64,000 bases of DNA, taken from assembly GCF_016583565.1 (NCBI RefSeq), contig NZ_NRRF01000007.1, forward strand, positions 1 to 64,000, in the 5' to 3' direction. The position numbers were made by a program, and so were the translations under genes. Below the pieces are notes generated by a model. That model was given only the letters and a program-made list of their open reading frames with translations. It was not told where the DNA came from and did no database searches. Positions 1 to 7,039 of the stretch are shown piece after piece; the stretch's first letter is position 1; every line of letters starts with the position of its first letter. The stretch is from Thiocystis violacea. Lineage in GTDB: Bacteria > Pseudomonadota > Gammaproteobacteria > Chromatiales > Chromatiaceae.

Positions 1-138
1 CGCTTGTCCGGTTCTGAGAGGGGCCGGGTCGCAACTTGGACCACGGGCGAGATCATGTGGCACCGCCAGGAAACTAGGCGGCAAACAGAGAACACAAACG
101 TCGCCCTACCGTCCGGGGAGTGCCCGGTCTACTCAAAA

Positions 139-199
139 CCCCGCTCTTCCGCTCTTCCGCGCTCTTCCCGCTCTTCCTGTCTTCCTGCGCTCTTCCTGA
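139..199. repeat. Short degenerate GCTCTTCC tandem repeat
   Basis: Five copies of GCTCTTC separated by 1-11 bases lie just upstream of the restriction-modification genes. The array is too short and irregular for a CRISPR. It marks the left flank of the low-GC island. Nothing else recognisable is seen in bases 1-220. Confidence 0.5.
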
Positions 200-226
200 G
201 CCCGCGTGACCCCGTGACCTTGTGCC

Positions 227-268
227 ACTTATAGTCTGTAGACCTATTGTCATCATGGCATAGATAAT
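227..268 (+). promoter_or_regulatory. C-protein operator and leaderless promoter of the C/R genes
   Basis: Two imperfect palindromic half-operators, ACTTATAGT (227-235) and ACCTATTGT (242-250), are spaced like the C-boxes of C.AhdI and C.Esp1396I. A weak -35 (TAGACC, 239-244) overlaps the second site. A -10-like GATAAT lies at 263-268, putting the transcription start at about 275, the first base of the C gene. This predicts a leaderless mRNA, as known for several C-protein systems. Binding at low and then high C levels would first activate and then repress this promoter; that is inferred from the family. Confidence 0.65.
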
Positions 269-274
269 TCCTGG

Positions 275-490
275 ATGAAAGACCCCAAAGCACTCCTTGG
301 TGAAAATATAAAGAAACACCGCCTTGAAAGAAATCTTTCTCAAGAGCAGTTAGCTGATCTTTGCTCACTGCACAGAACTTATGTTGGCTCCATTGAGAGA
401 GGCGAAAGGAACGTTAGCTTGGAGAACATTGTTCTTATTTCCAAAGCGTTAGGAATAAGCCCTTCAATCCTTCTTCAAGGAATTAGTTAG
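275..490 (+). CDS. Restriction-modification controller (C) protein
   Basis: A 71-residue XRE/HTH protein. It is almost entirely one helix-turn-helix domain, with the C-protein hallmark HRTYVGSIERGERNVSLENI around residues 37-56. C proteins are dimeric regulators that delay endonuclease expression until the methyltransferase has modified the host genome, and they autoregulate through C-boxes. The operator pair at 227-250 lies directly upstream. The stop codon overlaps a possible GTG start of the endonuclease gene (TAGTG), so C and R are one transcription unit. Base composition is clearly more AT-rich than the T6SS genes, consistent with horizontal transfer. The start is the ATG at 275 and leaves essentially no leader. 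Confidence 0.9.
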   Translation: MKDPKALLGENIKKHRLERNLSQEQLADLCSLHRTYVGSIERGERNVSLENIVLISKALGISPSILLQGIS

Positions 491-1089
491 TGATGAGCGA
501 CTCCCCGTATTCGGGAAAGGATAAGTCAGATTGGGCATCAATCACAGAACAACTCATAAAAGACCACCCGTTAGACGAAAACTCTCTTGTAGAGATGATT
601 CTTAATGCCTGGAACAACATCTTTGAAACATCGATTGGGCGACACAATCTTAAAATTGGCGATCACATATTTCCAAAGCCCCAAGTTATCGGTGCGCTAA
701 TGCACGAACTAATTCCAGCGGAGATGGCTGCAACCTACCCGAAAGAATGGAGAGGTGAAAAAGATGCTGGTGACAAAGATATTGTTTATATTCCCAATGA
801 TTACTACTCGATAGAACTGAAAACGTCTTCCAATCCGAGCCGAATATTTGGTAATAGAAGTTATGCGCAAAAACCGACGCAAGGCAAAAAAGGGAAAGAT
901 GGTTTTTATATCGCCGTAAACTTCGAAAAATTCTCAAAAACCAACACTAAACCCGAGATTTTAGTAATACGCTTTGGTTGGCTTGATCATACAGACTGGA
1001 GAGGGCAAAAGGCCGAGTCCGGGCAGCAATCGAGTTTAGCACCGGAAACCTACGATCTTAAATTCAAAACGCTTTACCTAAAAAGCTAA
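490..1089 (+). CDS. Type II restriction endonuclease, ScaI-like
   Basis: A 199-residue protein (198 if the ATG at 493 is used). It resembles the ScaI family of type II endonucleases, which cut AGTACT; I recall this from the family pattern and the site is not proven. The probable PD-(D/E)xK core is the aspartates in GDKDIVYI followed by SIELKTSS around residues 107-115, where E and K fit the ExK pair. The conserved segment IFGNRSYAQ follows. The upstream AAGGA is 8 bases from GTG 490 and 11 from ATG 493, so both starts are possible. The 3' end overlaps the convergent methyltransferase gene by 12 bp, an arrangement that keeps the pair linked. Confidence 0.8.
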   Translation: MMSDSPYSGKDKSDWASITEQLIKDHPLDENSLVEMILNAWNNIFETSIGRHNLKIGDHIFPKPQVIGALMHELIPAEMAATYPKEWRGEKDAGDKDIVYIPNDYYSIELKTSSNPSRIFGNRSYAQKPTQGKKGKDGFYIAVNFEKFSKTNTKPEILVIRFGWLDHTDWRGQKAESGQQSSLAPETYDLKFKTLYLKS

Positions 1090-1938
1090 TGCGGTTTGTG
1101 CTTCACTAGCCTCTTTATCAGCCAAGTAGCTTTCAATTCGACTCTCAGCATAACCGATATATTTTTCTTCCAACTCGAAACCAATAACGAAGCGATTATT
1201 TCTTAGAGCGCATTCTGCTGTACTCCCCGATCCCATAAAAGGATCAAGTATCACATCACCAGCGTTGCTAGAGGATTTGAGCATTCTCTCAACCAAAGCC
1301 GTTGGGAATTGGGCCGGATGTGGGGTGCGTTCTACAGAGGAGCGGTTTTTACCTGACGTTACTTTGGTTATTTGCCAAACATCTGTAGGGTTTTTTCCGA
1401 GCGGATTGCACTTCAATTTCCCATTCTTTTTTTGGTTTGGATATTTGACATTTGGATCGCGAACATCGTCCAAATTGAACGTATAGTTATTCGGATCTTT
1501 AACATACCAAAGTAGTTTTTCGTTTCTTGGAGAGAAACGCTTTCTACATGCAACCCCCGCTGCATAGTTCCAAACTACTTCCTGTAGCAAGTAAAATGGT
1601 GTTCTATCCCACAGCAGATAAGGGATGGGTACAGCCAAGCCTTTCCCTTCCACTTCAAAATATCCAACATTTAGCCAAAATGTGCCATCTGGACAAGTGA
1701 TTCGATGAATCTCACCTATCCAGTTTTCGCACCAATTAAGATAGTCGTTTATATGGGCAAGATCCTCGTATTCCTTGCCAATATTGTATGGAGGCGAGGT
1801 GATGGTAGCATTGATGATTCCTTCAGGAAGCTCTTTCATTCCTTCCAGACAATCACGTTTGTATATGGCTACGCCATCAGTTTCAAATGATGGCGCTCCC
1901 AATATGGACCTAATTCGATTGAAGTTTTCAGCACTCAT
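1078..1938 (-). CDS. Type II DNA methyltransferase (SPPY-type, beta class)
   Basis: Modification partner of the endonuclease. The catalytic motif IV (TSPPYN) precedes the AdoMet-binding motif I (DPFMGSGST), the order of beta-class amino-methyltransferases. The SPPY form is typical of N4-cytosine enzymes such as the ScaI and PvuII methylases, so m4C is the likeliest product. The frame opens further upstream (TTG 1977, ATG 1962 and 1959). I choose ATG 1938 because a strong promoter places the transcription start only 3-5 bases before it; the upstream starts lie within that promoter. The product would be 286 residues and the mRNA leaderless. GC content is low, like the C and R genes. Confidence 0.85.
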   Translation of the reverse strand: MSAENFNRIRSILGAPSFETDGVAIYKRDCLEGMKELPEGIINATITSPPYNIGKEYEDLAHINDYLNWCENWIGEIHRITCPDGTFWLNVGYFEVEGKGLAVPIPYLLWDRTPFYLLQEVVWNYAAGVACRKRFSPRNEKLLWYVKDPNNYTFNLDDVRDPNVKYPNQKKNGKLKCNPLGKNPTDVWQITKVTSGKNRSSVERTPHPAQFPTALVERMLKSSSNAGDVILDPFMGSGSTAECALRNNRFVIGFELEEKYIGYAESRIESYLADKEASEAQTALAF

Positions 1939-1940
1939 GA

Positions 1941-1977
1941 TGCTACTTATAGTATTCATCATCGGGCGGAGTGTCAA
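1941..1977 (-). promoter_or_regulatory. Methyltransferase promoter overlapped by a C-protein site
   Basis: Read on the minus strand: a perfect -35 (TTGACA, 1977-1972), a 17-bp spacer and a -10 TACTAT (1954-1949). The palindrome ACTATAAGT (1953-1945) covers the -10. It is the exact complement of ACTTATAGT in the C/R operator at 227-235. C protein binding here should block RNA polymerase and cap methylase expression, the logic known from Esp1396I. Regulation is inferred from the shared site. Confidence 0.75.
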
Positions 1978-2001
1978 CGTAAGATTCTCTCGAACGAGGC
2001 T

Positions 2002-2396
2002 TCAGAGAGGAGCGGGGGTCTTCCCTTTTGCCCTCTTGACATCCGCTGCTTGAACGATCTTGCTCACGCGCGAGTAGTGGATGCCGAAGAAGTCTCCAAT
2101 GTCCTGCAGCGTATAGCTCCCGCTGCGATAATCGGCGACGATGGCCGCGTTGCGCCGCGGGTCGTCGCGGACATACTCGGGTAACGGCTTGGGGGGAGGC
2201 CGGTGCTTTGACCGCGGCACCTCGCGCAGGTCGCGGTTCTTCGGTAACTGTTGCCGCAGAGACTCCACGAAGCTGTCCGAGCCGAGGAATTCTTTGCTCC
2301 CAGGGTGCAGGTTGACACTTTCCTTCCGCGACGAATCGAGCGTAATGCGCGACGGCTTCCTGCCGGCGCTCGCGTGGTAGAACAGGCGTGGGCCTG
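2002..2396 (-). pseudogene. REP-associated tyrosine transposase (RAYT) C-terminal remnant
   Basis: The downstream frame (2002-2268) encodes YTLQDIGDFFGIHYSRVSKI, the C-terminal helix-turn-helix of RAYT/Y1 transposases. The piece before it (RERRQEAVAHYARFVAEG, about 2320-2380) is in another frame, so at least one frameshift has occurred near 2280-2310. The catalytic N-terminal half with the HUH motif is missing; the remnant ends where tssH ends. It cannot be active. RAYTs mobilise REP palindromes, and two REP-like copies remain in the window at 5928 and 26067. Confidence 0.75.
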
Positions 2397-5165
2397 CTAC
2401 TCGAACCCATACCGAAATTCCCCCGCCTCGACGCCGATCTCCACCCGTGCGATCGGCTTGCCTTCCATCATGCGCGTCAGGAATTCCTCGCTGATTCGGG
2501 GTAGGACGGTGTTGGTCAGGATGGCGTCGATCATGCGCCCGCCGCTTTCCAGCTCGGTGCAGCGGGAGGCGATGAGCTTGACGACGGCGTCATCGTAGGT
2601 GAAGGGCACCCGATGATTCTCCTGCACCCGTTTGGCGATCCGCCCGAGCTGCAGCCGGGCGATGGCGCCGATCATCTCGTCGTTGAGCGGGTAGTAGGGG
2701 ATGGTGACCAGCCGGCCGAGCAGGGCGGGCGGGAAGACCTTGAGCAGCGGTTCGCGCAGCGCCTTGGCGATGTCATCGGGCTCCGGCATCAGCTCGGGGT
2801 CGCTGCACAGGCGCATGATCAGCTCGGTGCCGACGTTGGTGGTGAGCAGGATGAGGCAGTGCTTGAAGTCGATGACGCGCCCCTCGCCGTCTTCCATCCA
2901 GCCCTTGTCGAAGACCTGGAAGAAGATCTCGTGCACGTCCGGATGGGCCTTCTCGACCTCGTCGAGCAGCACGACCGAGTAGGGCCTGCGCCGCACGGCC
3001 TCGGTGAGGACGCCGCCCTCGCCGTAGCCGACGTAGCCGGGCGGGGCGCCCTTCAGGGTGGAGACGGTGTGGGCCTCTTGGTACTCGCTCATGTTGATGG
3101 TGATGACATTCTGCTCGCCGCCGTAGAGGGTTTCGGCCAGGGCGAGCGCGGTCTCGGTCTTGCCGACGCCTGAGCTGCCGGCGAGCAGGAAGACGCCGAT
3201 GGGTTTGTTGGGGTTGTCGAGCTTGGCGCGGGAGGTCTGGATGCGCCGGGCGATCATGTCGAGCGCATGGCGCTGGCCGATGATGCGCTGCTCCAAGGTG
3301 TCCGCCAGCTTGAGGATGGATTCCAGCTCGTTCTTGACCATGCGGCCGACCGGGATCCCGGTCCAGCTCTCGACCACGGCGGCGACGGCCTGGTGGTCGA
3401 CGGTGGGGAGGATCAGGGGATGTTCGCCCTGCAGGCCGTGGAGCTGGGCCTGTAGCTCCTTGAGCTGGGTCAGCAGGGCGTCGCGATCGGCCTCGGGCAT
3501 GGGTTCGGGCGGCGTGGTGGACTCGGCCTGGTCGGCGGTCTGGACCTGGGTCGTCTCGGCCGCGGCGTCGGCGGCCTCCTCCAGCTCGGTCGCCGTCCCC
3601 TCGACCTTGCCTGTCTTGCCCCGCAGTTGGCCGCGGATCTGGAGGATCTGCTCGACCAGCGCCTTCTCCTGCTCCCAGCGGGCTTCGACCTCGGTGAGAC
3701 GGGTCTGCTCGGTCGCCAGCTTCTCGGACGCGGCGGCTTCACGCTCGGCCGTGTCGATGCCGACGACCGTTTCGCGCCCGATGATGGCCAGCTCGTTCTC
3801 CAGCGCGCCGATGCGCTTGCGGCAGTCGTCGACCTCGGGCGGGACGGCGTGCTGGCTGATGGCGACCCGCGCGGAGGCAGTGTCGAGCAGGCTGACGGAC
3901 TTGTCCGGGAGCTGACGCGCCGGGATGTAGCGGTGCGACAGCCGCACCGATGCCTCCAGCGCCTCGTCCAGGATCTGCACCCGATGATGCCGCTCCATGG
4001 TCGAGGCGACGCCGCGCATCATGAGGATGGCCTTCTCCTCGCTCGGCTCGCCGATCTGCACGACCTGGAAGCGACGGGTCAGCGCCGGGTCCTTCTCGAT
4101 GTGCTTCTTGTACTCGGCCCAAGTGGTCGCGGCGACGGTGCGCAGGGTGCCGCGCGCGAGCGCCGGCTTGAGCAGGTTGGCCGCGTCGCCGGTGCCGGCC
4201 GCGCCGCCCGCGCCGACCAGGGTGTGGGCCTCGTCGATGAAGAGGATGATGGGCTTCTGCGACGCCTGGACCTCCTCGATGACCGAGCGCAGACGCTGCT
4301 CGAACTCGCCCTTCATGCTGGCGCCGGCCTGGAGCAGGCCGACGTCCAGGGTGCGCAGGGTGACGTCCTTGAGCGGAGGCGGGACGTCGCCGGCGACGAT
4401 CTTGAGCGCGAAGCCCTCGACCACGGCCGTCTTGCCCACGCCCGCCTCGCCGGTGAGGATGGGGTTGTTCTGGCGCCGCCGCATGAGGATGTCGACGATC
4501 TGGCGGATCTCGGCATCGCGCCCGACGATGGGGTCCAGCTTGCCGGTGCGCGCCTGTTCGGTGAGGTCGACCGTGAAGCGTTTGAGCGCATCCTGCTTGC
4601 CCATGGAGGCGGGGGCGATGGCGTCGCTCGCCTCGCCCGGTGCCGCCCCGCCGCCGACCTGCGAGCCGTCCTGGGCTGCCATGGCGTCTTCCGGCGAGCC
4701 GCCGACGATCTCGCCGAAGCGGTCGCACAGGGTCTCCAGCTTGATCTTGTCGAATTCCTTGGAGATGGCGGGCAGGGCGTTCTTGAGTCCAGGCGTCTTG
4801 AGGATGCCGACGACCAGGTGCCCGGTGCGCACCTGGGACTCCTTGAACATGAGGCTGCCGTAGACCCAGCCGCGTTCGACCGCCTCTTCCACATGCGCGG
4901 AGAGGTCCGAGATCGAGGTCGCGCCGGCCGGCAGCCGGTCCAGTGACTCGGTGACGTCTTTCACCAGCCGGGCCGGGTCGATCCCGAACGCCTTGATGAT
5001 GCGGTGCAGGTCCGAGTCCTGGAGTTGCAGGATCTGATGGATCCAATGCACCAGCTCGACGTAGGGATTTCCGCGCAGCTTGCAGAAGACCGTGGCGCTC
5101 TCGATGGCCTTGTAGCCGATGCGGTTGAGCTTGCCGAATAGGGCGACGCGACTGATGTCGGGCAT
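2397..5165 (-). CDS. tssH: T6SS sheath-disassembly ATPase ClpV
   Basis: A 922-residue class-B AAA+ ATPase that disassembles the contracted TssB/TssC sheath in the cytoplasm. An N-terminal Clp-N region (about 1-150) precedes a linker and two ATPase modules. Walker A motifs are GEAGVGKT (239-246) and GSSGVGKT (663-670), with FIDEAHTL as the first Walker B. The middle coiled-coil domain carries an acidic/Ala-rich insert near residues 530-580. It follows the minus-strand tssA-tssG operon but is separated from tssG by about 830 bp containing a toxin-antitoxin pair, so it may now need its own promoter. Confidence 0.97.
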   Translation of the reverse strand: MPDISRVALFGKLNRIGYKAIESATVFCKLRGNPYVELVHWIHQILQLQDSDLHRIIKAFGIDPARLVKDVTESLDRLPAGATSISDLSAHVEEAVERGWVYGSLMFKESQVRTGHLVVGILKTPGLKNALPAISKEFDKIKLETLCDRFGEIVGGSPEDAMAAQDGSQVGGGAAPGEASDAIAPASMGKQDALKRFTVDLTEQARTGKLDPIVGRDAEIRQIVDILMRRRQNNPILTGEAGVGKTAVVEGFALKIVAGDVPPPLKDVTLRTLDVGLLQAGASMKGEFEQRLRSVIEEVQASQKPIILFIDEAHTLVGAGGAAGTGDAANLLKPALARGTLRTVAATTWAEYKKHIEKDPALTRRFQVVQIGEPSEEKAILMMRGVASTMERHHRVQILDEALEASVRLSHRYIPARQLPDKSVSLLDTASARVAISQHAVPPEVDDCRKRIGALENELAIIGRETVVGIDTAEREAAASEKLATEQTRLTEVEARWEQEKALVEQILQIRGQLRGKTGKVEGTATELEEAADAAAETTQVQTADQAESTTPPEPMPEADRDALLTQLKELQAQLHGLQGEHPLILPTVDHQAVAAVVESWTGIPVGRMVKNELESILKLADTLEQRIIGQRHALDMIARRIQTSRAKLDNPNKPIGVFLLAGSSGVGKTETALALAETLYGGEQNVITINMSEYQEAHTVSTLKGAPPGYVGYGEGGVLTEAVRRRPYSVVLLDEVEKAHPDVHEIFFQVFDKGWMEDGEGRVIDFKHCLILLTTNVGTELIMRLCSDPELMPEPDDIAKALREPLLKVFPPALLGRLVTIPYYPLNDEMIGAIARLQLGRIAKRVQENHRVPFTYDDAVVKLIASRCTELESGGRMIDAILTNTVLPRISEEFLTRMMEGKPIARVEIGVEAGEFRYGFE

Positions 5166-5274
5166 GGTGGGTTCCTCTCAGTTGTTCTCGGACTGCGCCC
5201 GCTCAAAGGCGTTTGGCGCATGCGCGCGGTCTTGTCGCTCCAGAGGGAGCCGCTTACGCTCCTCGGTTTTTGTT

Positions 5275-5294
5275 GCGTACGAAAATACGTACGC
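5275..5294. promoter_or_regulatory. Inverted repeat, candidate YefM/YoeB operator
   Basis: A perfect 7-bp inverted repeat GCGTACG-N6-CGTACGC lies 42 bp upstream of the antitoxin ATG. YefM-family antitoxins autorepress at palindromes with a GTAC core, so this is the likely operator. The same gap also serves as upstream region of tssH on the other strand. Confidence 0.55.
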
Positions 5295-5335
5295 CTACGC
5301 TGTGGGGTATCACAGACTCCTTCGGGGACGACGAC

Positions 5336-5590
5336 ATGGATTCCATGAGCTACTCGGCATTCAGGGCGCATCTGGCGGGCACGCTCGACAAGGTCAACGA
5401 CGATCACAAGCCGGTCTTGATCACGCGCCAGAACGGCAAGCCCGCGGTCGTCATGAGCCTGGAGGATTTCCAGTCCTATGAAGAGACGGCGTACCTGATG
5501 AGCAGCCCCAAGAACGCCGAGCGCCTCAGCCGCGCCATTGCCGATGTCGAGGCCGGCCATCTGAGCCAGCACGATCTCATCGACCCATGA
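5336..5590 (+). CDS. yefM: Antitoxin, YefM/Phd family
   Basis: An 84-residue antitoxin of a type II module. The N-terminal DNA-binding/dimer fold is recognisable (SYSAFRAHLAGTLDKV, then PVLITRQNGKPAVVMSLEDF), and a flexible C-terminal tail (ERLSRAIADVEAG) should neutralise YoeB. The start chosen is ATG 5336, giving the usual family length; an upstream in-frame extension to 5213 would run through the operator and is not used. The stop overlaps the toxin start (ATGA), indicating translational coupling. It reads against the flanking T6SS genes. Confidence 0.93.
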   Translation: MDSMSYSAFRAHLAGTLDKVNDDHKPVLITRQNGKPAVVMSLEDFQSYEETAYLMSSPKNAERLSRAIADVEAGHLSQHDLIDP

Positions 5591-5859
5591 TCCTTTCCTG
5601 GGCGGAAGCCGCCTGGGAGGACTACCTCTATTGGCAGCAGACGGACCGCAAGACGCTCAAGCGCATTAAGACGCTCAAGCGTATCAATACGCTGATCAAA
5701 GACATCCAACGCCAGCCGTTCTCCGGACTTGGTGACCCCGAGCCGCTGAGGCACAACTGGTCCGGCTATTGGTCGCGGCGTATCGACCGCGAGCACCGGC
5801 TTGTCTACAAGGTGACTGAATCGGCGCTGATCATCGTCCAGTGTCGCTATCACTATTGA
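5587..5859 (+). CDS. yoeB: Toxin YoeB (ribosome-dependent mRNA endonuclease)
   Basis: A 90-residue RelE-superfamily toxin that cleaves mRNA in the ribosomal A site. Residues matching the E. coli YoeB catalytic set (E46, R65, H83) are present at E52, R71 and H89; the constant shift of 6 comes from an internal duplication (TLKRIK-TLKRIN, residues 23-34). The family is normally about 84 residues. The C-terminal CRYHY is intact, so the toxin may still be active, but the longer helix could alter antitoxin contact or ribosome fit. Start is the ATG overlapping the yefM stop. Confidence 0.93.
   Translation: MILSWAEAAWEDYLYWQQTDRKTLKRIKTLKRINTLIKDIQRQPFSGLGDPEPLRHNWSGYWSRRIDREHRLVYKVTESALIIVQCRYHY
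5652..5687 (+). repeat. 18-bp in-frame tandem duplication inside yoeB
   Basis: Units 5652-5669 and 5670-5687 differ at 2 of 18 positions. The copy adds six codons to the toxin without breaking the frame. The two differences suggest the duplication is not brand-new or was copied imperfectly. Confidence 0.85.
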
Positions 5860-5927
5860 TCTCTTTCGCTGGCTTTCGCGGCGCTCCGAGCCTTGCTGGG
5901 TTGTGGTTCATGCCGCCCGCTTGGTTG

Positions 5928-5985
5928 GTGGGAGCGGCGCCTCGCCGCGATCCCGCGCCCCGTCGCGCCGGGGCGGCGCTCCCAC
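5928..5985. repeat. REP-like palindromic element, copy 1
   Basis: Starts GTGGGAGCGGCGCC and ends GGCGGCGCTCCCAC, giving a long imperfect hairpin. A close copy lies at 26067-26123. Such elements are typical RAYT substrates, and a RAYT remnant is at 2002. This copy sits between the toxin gene and the 3' end of tssG and could end transcription from both sides. Confidence 0.75.
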
Positions 5986-5998
5986 GTTGTCGCGCGCC

Positions 5999-7039
5999 TT
6001 ACGCCGTCGCGGTCAGGAACCGCAGCGGCTGCAGCTTCAAATCATCCGGATCCTTCTCAGGTGTCCCGCTGGTCGCCCAGGTCGTCCAGCCGAGCTGGCT
6101 CTGGCCACCGAGCTGCATGGGCGGCGTCTCCTCGCGGCGCAGGATGAGATTCAGTTCCCAATCCAGTTCGTCCCCCAGATAGTTCCGGACGATGGCGACG
6201 AGTCTGGCGAGGCTTTCGCCGCCCGGCAGCAGGCGGCGGTAGTCGTCCAGGCCCAGCGGTCCGAGTTGGATGCGGAACTTGTATTGCCGGTCCCAGATCC
6301 GTGAGCCGACGATGGTGGTCAGGCCCAGACGGCCGGTTTCGCGCGAGCCGCCGAGCTTCCATTGGGAGTCTTCCGGCAGGTTGAGCCAGTGTCCGATGAA
6401 TTCCTCGATGCGCGCCGGCAGGCCGAAGAAGTCCGCGATGATGGCCGTCAAGCCCTCCGGGTGCCGGCTCTGGGCGACCAGACGACCGGCGTAGTGGAGC
6501 TTGGCCAGGTCCGGCATGGCGTCGCGCGCGCGGAAGGCCGGCATGCCCTGGCCGAAGAGGGCGGCCAGGTAGACGGCGAAGCGGTCGGTCTCCGGGCGGT
6601 CGAAGCTGACGGTCGGGCGCCCGTTCGCCCAGGCGCGATAGAAGAGCGCCAGCATGCGGTGATGGAAGATGTCGGCGAAGCGCGCGAAGGTCGGGTCGCC
6701 GATGTTGCGCTCGCGCTCGCGGGCGTACTCGCTCAGATGTAGCGGCAGCGGACCGTTGGGGCCGAAGAGGCCGAGAAAGTAGACCGACAGGCGCGGCGGG
6801 CGTCCGGCCTTGTCCGGCTTGAAGCTCGCGAGGGTGGAGGGCGCGAAGCTGAGCGAGGGATCCTGCGCGAGGCGCACGGGCTCCTCGGTCGGACGCGATG
6901 TCTGACCGATGCGCGGATGGTCGCGATAGGCGCTTTCCAGCTGGCGCAGCGCCTGGAAGAAGCCGAACCCATGGGGCGACTCCTGCAGCGCCCGCAGCAG
7001 GGCTAGCTGGTCTGACGTCGGCCGATTCTCGCTGGCCAC
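5999..7039 (-). CDS. tssG: T6SS baseplate protein TssG
   Basis: A 346-residue TssG/ImpH/VasB family protein, a wedge component of the T6SS baseplate that binds TssF in the cytoplasm under the inner membrane. The N-terminal stretch with HGFGFFQALRQLE and the following GLFGPNGPLP segment are characteristic. The start is GTG 7039, inside the end of tssF (overlap 37 bp), with GAGG seven bases upstream; no in-frame ATG fits. It is the last gene of the contiguous minus-strand operon, ending next to a REP-like hairpin. Confidence 0.95.
   Translation of the reverse strand: MASENRPTSDQLALLRALQESPHGFGFFQALRQLESAYRDHPRIGQTSRPTEEPVRLAQDPSLSFAPSTLASFKPDKAGRPPRLSVYFLGLFGPNGPLPLHLSEYARERERNIGDPTFARFADIFHHRMLALFYRAWANGRPTVSFDRPETDRFAVYLAALFGQGMPAFRARDAMPDLAKLHYAGRLVAQSRHPEGLTAIIADFFGLPARIEEFIGHWLNLPEDSQWKLGGSRETGRLGLTTIVGSRIWDRQYKFRIQLGPLGLDDYRRLLPGGESLARLVAIVRNYLGDELDWELNLILRREETPPMQLGGQSQLGWTTWATSGTPEKDPDDLKLQPLRFLTATA

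Noticed and set aside
139..199. CRISPR-like short repeats
   Set aside because: Units are 7-8 bp with no unique spacers of constant length; no cas genes are nearby. The same holds for the heptamer arrays at 10735 and 37186.
3739..5046. 435-codon minus-strand frame and long plus-strand frames inside tssH
   Set aside because: They are alternative frames of the ClpV gene, Arg/Pro/Ala-rich with no domains.
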